Assembly: GCA_002344065.1 (NCBI GenBank)
Contig: DDTK01000012.1
Coordinates: 248,001 to 312,000 of the forward strand
Source of the DNA: Flammeovirgaceae bacterium UBA2366
GTDB taxonomy: Bacteria; Bacteroidota; Bacteroidia; Cytophagales; Cyclobacteriaceae
Direction: 5' to 3'
Length of the DNA stretch: 64,000 nucleotides
Position 1 is the first letter of the stretch. Each line of letters begins with the position of its first letter. Positions 16,930-24,455 of the stretch are shown here, one piece after another. The notes under the pieces were generated by a model. The model did no database searches. It saw only the letters and a list, made by a program, of their open reading frames with translations, and was not told the origin of the DNA. A program made the translations under genes and the position numbers.

Positions 16930-18018
16930 TTATGCTTTAATCAACGCTGCGACCATCTCTACCTGAGTGGGTGTCAGCGACTGCCCACTCGGCAGACATA
17001 TGCCGTGCTTAAACAAGTGATTGGCATGACCGTTGGTGATGGAATGTACCCCATGAAATACCGGTTGATCGTGCATAGGCCTCCACAAGGGTCTGGTTTC
17101 AATAGTATTTGCCTCCAGTAGGGAAGTAACACGGTTCCTGGTTGCCTCGTTTGGAAACAAAAACGTTGAAAACCAACGGTTTGAATACGCTCCGGGTATT
17201 TCGTCATGGCTTTCCATACCTAATAATCCCTTGTACAGGTTAAAAATGGAGCGTCTTTTGGCCACATTTTCTTGTAAATCAATTAGTTGCGACATTCCGG
17301 CCGCTGCATTCAACGACCCCATGGCATAATTATATCCCATTGCACGATGCTCATAATAAGGAAGATCTTCGCGGGCTTGATTTGCCAAAAACCGCACTTT
17401 TGAAGCCCATTCAGGGCTTTTTGTTATTAGAATACCCCCACCGTAAGTGGTTACCACCTTGTTGTTGTTAAAGGAATAAATCCCCACATCGCCAAAGGTT
17501 CCTACCATTTGTCCACGGTAGGTTGAGCCCAACGATTCCGCAGCGTCCTCCAGAACCCTTAACCCCTCACGCCTGGCAATTGCCAAGAGTCTATCGAGCT
17601 GACAAGGCATTCCATAGGTATGAACCAGCACCATCACTTTCGGCCGTTTACCCTCATTTTTGAGTTTGAGAATCGCCTCCTCCACTGCATCAGGATCCAT
17701 ATTCCATGTAGTGGCCTCCGAATCGACCAATACGGGCCTGGCACCCAGGTAAAGAATCGGGTTAATGGTGGCCACGTATGTAAAGGTGGGCGCAATAACA
17801 TAATCGTCAGCCCCCACCCCAAGAATTTTTAATGCAAGATGAATAGCTGCCGTGCCCGAATTCAAAGCCACCGCAAAGGGCGAGCCTGTAACTGAGCACA
17901 TGGCCGATTCAAAATCAGTTATGATCTGATTGTGGTGAACACCCTCGTAACGGTTTAAAACCTCCGCCAGGCGCGGAACGTTGATGGGGTTATAGGAAAG
18001 CGGAATGGAGTAGCGCAT
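16930..18018 (-). CDS. DegT/DnrJ/EryC1-family sugar aminotransferase
   Basis: A PLP-dependent aminotransferase (362 residues from the ATG at 18018) that would aminate a keto-sugar nucleotide. Visible features are the substrate loop NSGTAAIHLAL, the Asp-containing VLEDAAESLGS that holds the PLP ring nitrogen, and the Schiff-base lysine in YSFNNNKVVTTYGGG. A five-residue extension to a TTG at 18033 is possible but less likely. The C-terminal TRPLWRPMHDQPVF is characteristic of PglE-like enzymes that make UDP-4-amino-4,6-dideoxy-GlcNAc, the bacillosamine precursor. It follows the XrtF-associated gene after 26 bp, ahead of a hairpin that may end the operon. Another PglE candidate is at 21813-23024. 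Confidence 0.88.
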   Translation of the reverse strand: MRYSIPLSYNPINVPRLAEVLNRYEGVHHNQIITDFESAMCSVTGSPFAVALNSGTAAIHLALKILGVGADDYVIAPTFTYVATINPILYLGARPVLVDSEATTWNMDPDAVEEAILKLKNEGKRPKVMVLVHTYGMPCQLDRLLAIARREGLRVLEDAAESLGSTYRGQMVGTFGDVGIYSFNNNKVVTTYGGGILITKSPEWASKVRFLANQAREDLPYYEHRAMGYNYAMGSLNAAAGMSQLIDLQENVAKRRSIFNLYKGLLGMESHDEIPGAYSNRWFSTFLFPNEATRNRVTSLLEANTIETRPLWRPMHDQPVFHGVHSITNGHANHLFKHGICLPSGQSLTPTQVEMVAALIKA

Positions 18019-18044
18019 GCCTTGTTGATACAAGGCGAAAGTTA

Positions 18045-18461
18045 CTAATTTTTAGTACGGATGCGCTGATAAACGAAACCCGCCATCAGTAAAAACATCA
18101 GCAGCGGATTTACAATAAGGCGATGAACCTGCGAGAGCAGCGGGGAGGAAATTTCGGAGTCGCCTTCCAAGGAAAGTTTGATGATGAAGTAAACAGGGAG
18201 CAGAATAAATAATTCAATCAGAAAGATAAAAAATGCCAGGGTAAGGTATTGACGCTGTTTAAACCACACGAAGATCAACATCATGCAAGCAGTATCATTC
18301 AACACCAGGCGAATGGTTTTGTTGATCACAAAAATTGTATTCGGGTTTTCAATCTGGAATGGCACTAATGAATTGAGCGCTAGCGCATAATTAAATCGCT
18401 GAAAGACAAAGACCAACACCAGTATCAATAAAGCAACGGAAATCAGTACAACATTTTTCAT
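18045..18461 (-). CDS. Exosortase F system-associated membrane protein
   Basis: A 138-residue integral membrane protein with about four hydrophobic segments (near residues 5-21, 55-70, 73-95 and 115-133) and the conserved-looking loop NYALALNSLVPFQIENPNTIF after the first. Length, topology and position directly behind XrtF match the small membrane protein that accompanies XrtF in Bacteroidota (annotated as exosortase F system-associated). Its ATG overlaps the xrtF stop codon (ATGA), so the two are translationally coupled. Its biochemical role is unknown; it may assist the exosortase or help present substrates. Confidence 0.85.
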   Translation of the reverse strand: MKNVVLISVALLILVLVFVFQRFNYALALNSLVPFQIENPNTIFVINKTIRLVLNDTACMMLIFVWFKQRQYLTLAFFIFLIELFILLPVYFIIKLSLEGDSEISSPLLSQVHRLIVNPLLMFLLMAGFVYQRIRTKN

Positions 18462-19006
18462 GAGCCTTCAGAGGTCATGGCTTTGCGTATAGAAACCTTG
18501 TTGATTTTTTCAATCCACCACCACCAGAGTACAAACACAATCAGGTATATGGATGCGGTGAAAGCGTATTTATGCACGTAATAAAAGTATTGCTGAAAGT
18601 ATTCAGCCACCAGGTACAAACCACTTACGCGGAGCAGGTTAGCGATATGAATAATCAGCAAACCCAACGGAATAAACCACATGATTTTTTTCCGGTCGCC
18701 ACCAAAGGCAGCCATGAAAGCAAGGAATACAATGGCAACATTAATGCCGTTACAGCCTTCAAAAACATTCACCACAATGCGTGAACCCTTAAGGATGGAG
18801 ATGGTGGGTGTGTTGAATTTTGGTTTTGTGTAGGTGTCCTCTCCCAGCCAATTCAAGAGTATAGATGATTGTGTCGTTACCCAAACTGTTGCCGGATCAG
18901 CTTCATCGTAAGTGGTGATCCACCAACCGTAAAGCAGGTTCATAGTCAGGTAAAGCCCGACAAAAACTCCCAGAAATCGTAAAGCCGGTTTAAATTCCTT
19001 AATCAT
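18458..19006 (-). CDS. xrtF: Exosortase family protein XrtF
   Basis: A 182-residue polytopic membrane protein of the exosortase/archaeosortase family, proposed transpeptidases that cut proteins at a C-terminal sorting signal and pass them on for surface attachment. The presumed triad is in place: Cys85 in FEGCNGINV, Arg126 in NLLRVSGLY and His145 in VHKYAFTASIY, each near a membrane helix. The short length, without extra domains, fits the XrtF subgroup of Bacteroidota. It overlaps the PglD-like gene by 8 bp upstream and its associated protein downstream, so it is an integral part of the polysaccharide operon. A candidate substrate is encoded at 11655-11834. Confidence 0.9.
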   Translation of the reverse strand: MIKEFKPALRFLGVFVGLYLTMNLLYGWWITTYDEADPATVWVTTQSSILLNWLGEDTYTKPKFNTPTISILKGSRIVVNVFEGCNGINVAIVFLAFMAAFGGDRKKIMWFIPLGLLIIHIANLLRVSGLYLVAEYFQQYFYYVHKYAFTASIYLIVFVLWWWWIEKINKVSIRKAMTSEGS

Positions 19007-19649
19007 TTTTCTTTATGGGTCGTGCAGGAACGCCCGCCACGGTTCTACCCTTTTCTACCGACCTGTTAACAACGGCACCAGCACCAATGACTGCCCTATC
19101 AGCAATGGAAACATGTTGCAACACTGAAGCACCTGTGCCGATGAGTACCTCTTCACCTACGTGCACGTATCCCGAAAGGTGTACTCCGGGCATAATGGAT
19201 GAATAAGAACCGATGGACACATCGTGTCCGATGGTGGTATTGAGGTTCAGCAACACAAAGTCATTAAGAGTAATGTCAATCGTAAGCCGGCAACCTGCCG
19301 TAATGATGCATCCTGCCCCAGCTTTAATATTTTCACCAATGGTGGCAACAGGATGTATCAGACTTGGAAAATTCAACATTGGATTTCTGATCTTATCCAC
19401 AATCATTTTCTTGGTTCGTGGATCACCCACCGCAATTACTACCGACAATTCCTTTTCATAGTTATTTAAATCATCAACATTGCCCAATACGCGTAGGCCT
19501 GCAACCAATGAATCTCTTTGTATGCCATCATCAAAAAAACCAATAACCTGCCAGTGCAGTTTTATGGCATTGATCTGGTTGATCATCACCAGGGTTTCCT
19601 TGCCAAATCCCCCGGCACCGACAATGGCTATTTTAGCTGGTTCACTCAC
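18999..19649 (-). CDS. Sugar O/N-acetyltransferase, PglD/NeuD-like
   Basis: A 216-residue acetyltransferase with an N-terminal Rossmann-like nucleotide-sugar-binding domain (IAIVGAGGFGKETL, residues 7-20) and a C-terminal left-handed beta-helix of hexapeptide repeats. His142 in TTIGHDVSIG sits where the catalytic base of PglD lies. PglD acetylates the 4-amino group of UDP-4-amino-4,6-dideoxy-GlcNAc to give UDP-diacetylbacillosamine; NeuD homologues O-acetylate sialic acid. The PglC-like genes immediately upstream (8-bp overlap) and the PglE- and PglF-like genes in the same block favour the PglD role. Confidence 0.88.
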   Translation of the reverse strand: MSEPAKIAIVGAGGFGKETLVMINQINAIKLHWQVIGFFDDGIQRDSLVAGLRVLGNVDDLNNYEKELSVVIAVGDPRTKKMIVDKIRNPMLNFPSLIHPVATIGENIKAGAGCIITAGCRLTIDITLNDFVLLNLNTTIGHDVSIGSYSSIMPGVHLSGYVHVGEEVLIGTGASVLQHVSIADRAVIGAGAVVNRSVEKGRTVAGVPARPIKKND

Positions 19650-20229
19650 CGGTAAATTGTTTTTCTTCCAACGAAACGTCTCTCTTCAGGGATAGTATCA
19701 ACGCGAATGTCTTAAAAAGTATTTTCAGATCAAGCAAGAAAGATATTTCACGAACATAGTTCAAATCATATTCAAACTTCTTACCCCAAGGTAGATTGTT
19801 TTTACCATTTACCTGGGCGAGTCCGGTAATGCCCGGCAAAACTGCGTGCCGTTGTTTCTGTTCTTCAGAAAGGAGTGGTTGGTACGCAACCGGCAACGGG
19901 CGTGGGCCTACCAGCGACATCTCCCCTTTCAACACATTCCAAAGTTGGGGCAACTCATCCAGGTTGGTCATGCGCAGGAATTTTCCCAGCCAAAACTGCC
20001 TGTCGCTTAATGGAAGTTGTTCGTTACTCTTTAGTGTACGGAATTTCAGCATCGTGAAAGGGATACCTGATTTGCCCATGCGCTCAGATCGATACAGAAT
20101 CGGAAACTCAATAGCTAACAGGTATAAGAGAAGGATCAGGAGAATCAACCAACTGAATGCAAAGATGAAAACCGCACTAACTACTTTATCAAACCACACT
20201 TTACCCGTTTTGCTATAACCAGACATCAT
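19642..20229 (-). CDS. Initiating phosphoglycosyl transferase, PglC-like (second of two)
   Basis: A monotopic phosphoglycosyl transferase (195 residues from the ATG at 20229) that moves a phospho-sugar from UDP-sugar to undecaprenyl phosphate at the inner membrane. It has one N-terminal hydrophobic re-entrant helix (VSAVFIFAFSWLILLILLLY) and the family motifs KFRTLKSNEQ, LDELPQLWNVLKGEMSLVGPRPL and PGITGLAQVNGKN. A longer frame to 20280 exists, but the ATG at 20229 overlaps the preceding stop as ATGA, the usual arrangement in this operon. With its short length it resembles PglC of the bacillosamine pathway. Confidence 0.9.
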   Translation of the reverse strand: MMSGYSKTGKVWFDKVVSAVFIFAFSWLILLILLLYLLAIEFPILYRSERMGKSGIPFTMLKFRTLKSNEQLPLSDRQFWLGKFLRMTNLDELPQLWNVLKGEMSLVGPRPLPVAYQPLLSEEQKQRHAVLPGITGLAQVNGKNNLPWGKKFEYDLNYVREISFLLDLKILFKTFALILSLKRDVSLEEKQFTGE

Positions 20230-20819
20230 TTTCTGAAGATCGAATAGATGGTTTGCAAAATGATCTTGATATCCAGCCAAAAGGACTGACGCTCAATGTA
20301 CTTCAAATTAAGCTCGAGTTTCACAGGCATGATCTCTCTAATGTAGAAGTCAATCGGGTCGGGTTTACCTTCCAGTAATTCGTTTTCATTCCGGAATTGG
20401 ATGGATGCAAAGTCGGTGATACCGGGTTTGACAGAAATAACTTTCAACTGCGCTGGAGTATATAGATCAACAAACTTTTTTAGTTCCGGACGTGGACCTA
20501 CCAGGCTCATCTCTCCTTTCCATACGTTAATCAATTGTGGCAATTCGTCCAGCTTGAATTTTCGAAGCCAAAATCCAACGCGTGTTATGCGTGAATCTCG
20601 TGCACCAATGGTGATGGCCGCGGCTTTATCGGAGCCAACACGCATGGTTCTGAATTTAAAGAGTTTAAAAAGTATTTTATCTTTTCCTACACGTTCTTGC
20701 AGATAAAATACGGGTCCGGTTGAGTCAACCTTTACCAGAAGAGCAAGCAGTATAAAAAAAGGAAAAAGTATAAGCAGCCCAATAGAAGATGCCACAAAAT
20801 CGAATAAGCGTTTTAGCAT
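20226..20819 (-). CDS. Initiating phosphoglycosyl transferase, PglC-like (first of two)
   Basis: A second monotopic phosphoglycosyl transferase, 197 residues from the ATG at 20819. It begins MLKRLFDFVASSIGLLILFP, the typical membrane anchor, and has KFRTMRVGSDK, LDELPQLINVWKGEMSLVGPRPE and PGITDFASIQFRNE. The last motif (PGITDFASI rather than PGITGLAQV) differs from the neighbouring paralogue, so the two may use different sugars or build two glycans. A frame extending to 20897 runs into the palindromic repeat array and was rejected as a start. The repeat array therefore forms its immediate upstream region. Confidence 0.9.
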   Translation of the reverse strand: MLKRLFDFVASSIGLLILFPFFILLALLVKVDSTGPVFYLQERVGKDKILFKLFKFRTMRVGSDKAAAITIGARDSRITRVGFWLRKFKLDELPQLINVWKGEMSLVGPRPELKKFVDLYTPAQLKVISVKPGITDFASIQFRNENELLEGKPDPIDFYIREIMPVKLELNLKYIERQSFWLDIKIILQTIYSIFRK

Positions 20820-20840
20820 GTTAAATGTCTTGCGCAAAAT

Positions 20841-21212
20841 GCTATTCCACAAAGTTTCACAGAGAACCACAAAGAAACTTTGAGCAACTCTGTGCATCCT
20901 TTGTGTGCTTTGTGCAAAAACTGTCTACTATGAAAATCAACCTGTCGCTATTTCACAAAGTTGCACGGAGAGCCACAAAGAACTCAGTAAACCTTTGTGC
21001 ATCCTCTGTGTGCTTTGTGCAAAAGCTATCTCTTATAAAATTACCCGGTCGCTATTCCACAAAGTTGCACGGAGACTCACAAAGAGCACAAAGAAGCTCT
21101 ACGCTACTCTGTGTATCCTTTGTGTGCTTTGTGCAAAAGCTGCATCTTGTAAAATAAACCGGTCGTTATTTCACAAAGTTGCACGGAGAACCACAAAGAA
21201 CACAAAGAAACG
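20841..21212. repeat. Palindromic 'cacaaag' repeat array, 3.5 units
   Basis: Units start near 20841, 20947, 21051 and 21165 and are 104-114 bp long; the last is cut at about 48 bp. Each has a left arm with several CACAAAG/CACGGAG words and a right arm with CTTTGTG words (for example CCTTTGTGTGCTTTGTGC), so a transcript would fold into a long imperfect hairpin. Units differ by scattered substitutions and small indels. Frames on the plus strand through this region repeat FVCFVQKL and are not genes. The array is larger than an ordinary intergenic gap and separates the GxxExxY gene from the sugar transferase. Confidence 0.85.
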
Positions 21213-21215
21213 CCT

Positions 21216-21587
21216 TTAATTAATTATCCTCTTTATTCCCTCCTTTAGCAACCCGGTGTGGAAATTAATCAACAGACCCAATTTATAATTCCCAAGTCGT
21301 AAATAGGTCAACACCTGAGCCGTATGAACGTCTGTAAAAAATTCAACGGTCTTAAGTTCAAGTACCAGTTTATTTTCAACCAATAAGTCGATTCGGTAGC
21401 CATGGTCTAGCTTAACATCCTTATAAACAATCGGCATAGGTTTTTCTTTCTCTACGTACAAGCCACTCTGTACTAAATCATAGTATAAGCATTCGCGGTA
21501 TGCAGACTCAAGCAAACCTGGACCAAGGCTCCGATGCACCTCAATGGCATGACCGATTACTGCAGTGGCTAGTTCGTTTTCTGTCAT
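21216..21587 (-). CDS. GxxExxY protein (PD-(D/E)XK nuclease-like)
   Basis: A 123-residue protein with the family signature G-P-G-L-L-E-S-A-Y (GxxExxY) near residues 22-30. A nuclease-like core follows: YRIDLLVENKLVLELKTVE, where the Asp and the later Glu-x-Lys fit the D...ExK metal-binding pattern of the PD-(D/E)XK superfamily. The C-terminus LLINFHTGLLKEGIKRI is also typical. Biological role and DNA or RNA target are unknown. It is flanked on both sides by palindromic repeats that are otherwise absent from this window. It is unrelated to polysaccharide synthesis and is probably part of an inserted element. Confidence 0.9.
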   Translation of the reverse strand: MTENELATAVIGHAIEVHRSLGPGLLESAYRECLYYDLVQSGLYVEKEKPMPIVYKDVKLDHGYRIDLLVENKLVLELKTVEFFTDVHTAQVLTYLRLGNYKLGLLINFHTGLLKEGIKRIIN

Positions 21588-21608
21588 TTAAGATTGATGT
21601 TACAAAAT

Positions 21609-21811
21609 GCTATTCCACAAAGTTTCACGGAGAACCACAAAGAGCACAAAGAAACTCTGCGCAACTTTGTGTATCCTTTGTGTGCTTTGTGCAAAAGCTA
21701 TCTCTTATAAAAATCACACAGTCGTCATTTCACAACGTTGCACGGAGAATCACAAAGAACACAAAGTACTTTGTGAACCTTTGTGGACGCTTTGAGTTCT
21801 CCGTGTAACAG
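21609..21811. repeat. Palindromic 'cacaaag' repeat array, 2 units
   Basis: Two further units (about 21609-21723 and 21724-21811) of the same family lie on the 5' side of the GxxExxY gene. The first is nearly identical to the unit starting at 20841. The second is more diverged and ends in a compact hairpin made of CGGAGAATCACAAAG on the left and CTTTGAGTTCTCCG on the right. The array ends 2 bp before the stop codon of the next DegT gene. Confidence 0.85.
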
Positions 21812-21812
21812 C

Positions 21813-23024
21813 TTATAAAGACTCATACGCACGAACAACAGCATCAATAATGTAATCAATCTTGTCCTGATCAAGTTGCGGATAGATTGGAAGCGATATC
21901 TCAGTAGCATAACAGGAAAAGGCTACCGGATAATCTTCGATCTGATAACCTTTTTCTCGAAAAACAGTAAGTATGGGCAGTGGTTGAAAATGCACATTAA
22001 CAGAGACACCTGCTTCTGTAATGCGTTCGATCATCACATCGCGTTGAGTTTCTGTGATCCCCTTTATGCGCAAAGCAAATACATGGTAAGAAGACTCCCG
22101 CTCGGCATCTTTTATGGGTGGTAGTATTGCCCACGAATAATTTGCTAACCCTTTAACATAAGCCTCCGCTACACGTTTGCGGTCTGGTAACATCAGCGTT
22201 GGATACTTTCGTAGTTGGGCCAACCCAATGGCCGCGCAGATGTCCGGCATGTTCATCTTAAAACCCGGATAAACAATGTCGTATCGCCAACCGGCACCGT
22301 TTGTTTTGGCTAATGCATCTTTCGTCTGGCCGTTTAGCGACCACAACTTCAGGGTGCGATAAACTTCTGAATGATTAAAATCCGATTGCGGCAGGTTGAT
22401 GCACATCGCTCCGCCCTCTGCCGTTGTTACATTTTTAACCGCATGAAAAGAGAACACGGAAAAATCACCCCACACTCCTATCGGCTTGTTCGCATACATG
22501 GCTCCCAACGAATGGGCGGCATCACTCAACACCAAAATTCGGCCGAGCTTTTTCTGGTTCTCTGTTACCGGGGTAAACTTGGCCATTACTTCAGGTGTAT
22601 TTATCAGATCAAAAAGGGCGTGATAATCACACGGCCAGCCGGCAATGTCTACCGGGATAATGGCCTTCGTTTTTGATGTAATCTTATCCCTGACTTTCGC
22701 GATGTCAATATTGAAATCATCACCACTATCCACCATTACCGGTGTAGCTCCAAGATGCATCACAACAAGTGCTGTTGCCGCATAGGTATAAGCTGGAATA
22801 ATCACCTCATCGCCTCGAGTTACACCATACCAATGAAGCAAAAGCATTAACCCGGAGGTAGCTGAATTGCAGCATGCCACATGGGTTAATCCGGTGTGTT
22901 CCGCTACCAGCTTCTCCAGCGCCAATACTTTGGGGCCAGAGGTAATCCACCCGGACTCCAGCGTGTCCAGCACTTCACGCTTGATGTCGTCATCGATGTA
23001 GGGCGGGGAAAATGGGATTTTCAC
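21813..23024 (-). CDS. DegT/DnrJ/EryC1-family sugar aminotransferase
   Basis: A 403-residue PLP-dependent aminotransferase acting on a nucleotide keto-sugar. It opens with IPFSPPYIDDDIKREVLDTL and SGWITSGPKVLALE, has the NSATSGLMLLL substrate loop, LVLSDAAHSLGA for the PLP ring, and the Schiff-base lysine in FSFHAVKNVTTAEGG. The C-terminal VNVHFQPLPILTVFREKGY is found in enzymes aminating the 4-position of 4-keto-6-deoxy sugars. Its position upstream of the PglC/PglD-like genes makes it the better placed PglE candidate. The AbiE pair lies 23 bp upstream. Confidence 0.9.
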   Translation of the reverse strand: MKIPFSPPYIDDDIKREVLDTLESGWITSGPKVLALEKLVAEHTGLTHVACCNSATSGLMLLLHWYGVTRGDEVIIPAYTYAATALVVMHLGATPVMVDSGDDFNIDIAKVRDKITSKTKAIIPVDIAGWPCDYHALFDLINTPEVMAKFTPVTENQKKLGRILVLSDAAHSLGAMYANKPIGVWGDFSVFSFHAVKNVTTAEGGAMCINLPQSDFNHSEVYRTLKLWSLNGQTKDALAKTNGAGWRYDIVYPGFKMNMPDICAAIGLAQLRKYPTLMLPDRKRVAEAYVKGLANYSWAILPPIKDAERESSYHVFALRIKGITETQRDVMIERITEAGVSVNVHFQPLPILTVFREKGYQIEDYPVAFSCYATEISLPIYPQLDQDKIDYIIDAVVRAYESL

Positions 23025-23047
23025 AAGTAAATCAATATCGTTTAAAA

Positions 23048-23830
23048 CTATAATTCAACCTGATGCATGTATGACTCAAACAATTCAATTTTGTTTGCAT
23101 CCCTTGGATAGAAAAGAAAAGGAGAAACATCCATTGCCATTGCCTTCATATCAATTTTTGCGCACGTCTCGAGCACCCGGTTCTTTAATGCTGCCGAATT
23201 AGTTATGCCAAGCTTTAGATCAAGATAATCGTAATTGGGTTTAATGTTACGCGAAAGCAAAAAAACAATATCAAAAAAATCCCTACCCTTTGATCGCTTT
23301 CGATTAATCACTGCAAAAAATTTTTGCGCCAGTAAGATATCCATCGGAGTAACAGGAATCTCCGTGAACACATCAAATTTATTGAGTATGAAGGGTTGCG
23401 GAACAAACGTAAAATGCTGGGGCTCTGTATCCAATTGAATAAGAATTTTCTGCTCGTGATGCCCGCTTAACGATTCCTGAAACAGCAAACCGGGAAATCG
23501 GATATAGCAATGAAAGGCACCTCTCATTATCGTTTTCATTTCAACATCATACCCCTCACGCGATAGTTCTTTTTGAATGATTTCGGAAAGATTCTCGAAT
23601 TCCAGATCAGTTAATCCCAGATTATCAAAATCGATATCTTCTGAAAAACGGGAATTTCCATGAACAATCCGAAGGCAGGTGCCTCCTAAAAAACACAGCT
23701 TCTTGGCTTGTTCAGGTGAATTGAAAATAATCTGCAGGATTTTACATTGTAAATACTCCCGTAAAATAAATTCGCGATAGCCATGAAGCGATTTGTCGTA
23801 GTAGGGCAACAACTCATCAACACTAAGCAT
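23048..23830 (-). CDS. AbiEii/AbiGii-type nucleotidyltransferase toxin
   Basis: A 260-residue nucleotidyltransferase of the AbiEii family, the toxin of a type IV-classified toxin-antitoxin system that can give abortive phage infection. The core motifs are visible: FLGGTCLRIVHGNSRFSEDIDFD, containing the GGT-x-LR and Ser-x-Asp-x-Asp signatures (about residues 48-70), and a downstream KFFAVINRKRSKGRDFFDIVF helix typical of the family. The protein would modify a tRNA or GTP pool component; the target is not predictable here. The start overlaps the AbiEi-type gene by 8 bp. It sits inside the polysaccharide locus in operon orientation. Confidence 0.9.
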   Translation of the reverse strand: MLSVDELLPYYDKSLHGYREFILREYLQCKILQIIFNSPEQAKKLCFLGGTCLRIVHGNSRFSEDIDFDNLGLTDLEFENLSEIIQKELSREGYDVEMKTIMRGAFHCYIRFPGLLFQESLSGHHEQKILIQLDTEPQHFTFVPQPFILNKFDVFTEIPVTPMDILLAQKFFAVINRKRSKGRDFFDIVFLLSRNIKPNYDYLDLKLGITNSAALKNRVLETCAKIDMKAMAMDVSPFLFYPRDANKIELFESYMHQVEL

Positions 23831-24440
23831 GACCTATCGTTTTTAGAAGATGGTCTACTCTTTTTTCCAACAACCTGTTATTAAACAAAGTCAGGTAGCG
23901 CATCAGTTTGCTCACCTGAACGTGTTGAGTAAATGCTTCTTTGTTTATTCGTAAAGACTCCATGTCGGTCTCATTTTTCAGCGAACTGTTCAGATATAGG
24001 TAATCCAGAATTACTTTTTCAGGTTCTGCCATTTTAATGGTATATCCATTCACAGTCACCAACTGATAACCAAAAAACAATTGCGGACGAAGATGCCGGA
24101 AAGCAAACCTGCCTACCGGTGTATCAAATGATTTTGTAAGTAACGTTGTAGCAGACGTCATGGAAAAAACTCCTTCAGGAATCAATCGGTAATAGGCCAG
24201 GGCCGATTCAAACGATACATAGGAAGGTGAATAAATCCGGTTTGCCGTTAACTGCAATAGCTTTTCATCAACCAATTCATCCGCAAACAGGTACCAGCGG
24301 TTTATGAGTTTGACAACATAGTTCTTGTCCTGCCACTCGACCAACCTACGGGTATCAAAGTCTGCATCCCACTTCAGTATATCACGCGTTGAAAAAACCT
24401 TAAAAGGCTTGAAATGAGCTTTAAACTCAAGAAAACGCAT
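23823..24440 (-). CDS. AbiEi-type antitoxin/transcriptional regulator
   Basis: A 205-residue protein that fits the AbiEi antitoxin family. An N-terminal winged-helix segment (residues 10-60; KVFSTRDILKWD, LIRRWYLF-like RWYLFADELVD) is followed by the characteristic SYVSFESALAYYRLIPEGV, SMTSATTLLTKSFDTPVG and FRHLRPQLFFGYQL. AbiEi proteins repress their own operon and neutralise the AbiEii toxin. It is the first gene of the pair, overlaps the toxin by 8 bp and has a short inverted repeat 16 bp upstream that may be its operator. Confidence 0.88.
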   Translation of the reverse strand: MRFLEFKAHFKPFKVFSTRDILKWDADFDTRRLVEWQDKNYVVKLINRWYLFADELVDEKLLQLTANRIYSPSYVSFESALAYYRLIPEGVFSMTSATTLLTKSFDTPVGRFAFRHLRPQLFFGYQLVTVNGYTIKMAEPEKVILDYLYLNSSLKNETDMESLRINKEAFTQHVQVSKLMRYLTLFNNRLLEKRVDHLLKTIGHA

Positions 24441-24455
24441 ATTTATTTTCTTTTA

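Larger units (their letters stand above)
20835..21811. mobile_element. GxxExxY gene enclosed by palindromic repeat arrays
   Basis: A block of about 980 bp fits exactly between the stop of the DegT gene (21813) and the start of a sugar transferase (20819). It consists of about three and a half repeat units, one minus-strand GxxExxY gene with 3 bp between its stop and the repeats, and about two more units. The two arrays share an identical 26-bp entry (20835-20860 and 21603-21628). No transposase, terminal inverted repeat or target-site duplication was identified. I infer an inserted module because the operon is otherwise tightly packed. Confidence 0.55.

Noticed and set aside
20820..20897. 26-residue N-terminal extension of the first PglC-like protein
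   Set aside because: It is encoded by the palindromic repeat and precedes the conserved MLKRLFDF start of the family.
20825..21219. Overlapping plus-strand frames encoding repeated FVCFVQKL-type peptides
   Set aside because: These are read-through of the palindromic repeat array; each copy of the peptide comes from the same CTTTGTGTGCTTTGTGC arm and there is no start or coding pattern.
20841..21811. Possible CRISPR array
   Set aside because: Units are 88-115 bp, degenerate, palindromic throughout and lack uniform short repeats with unique spacers; no Cas genes are present.
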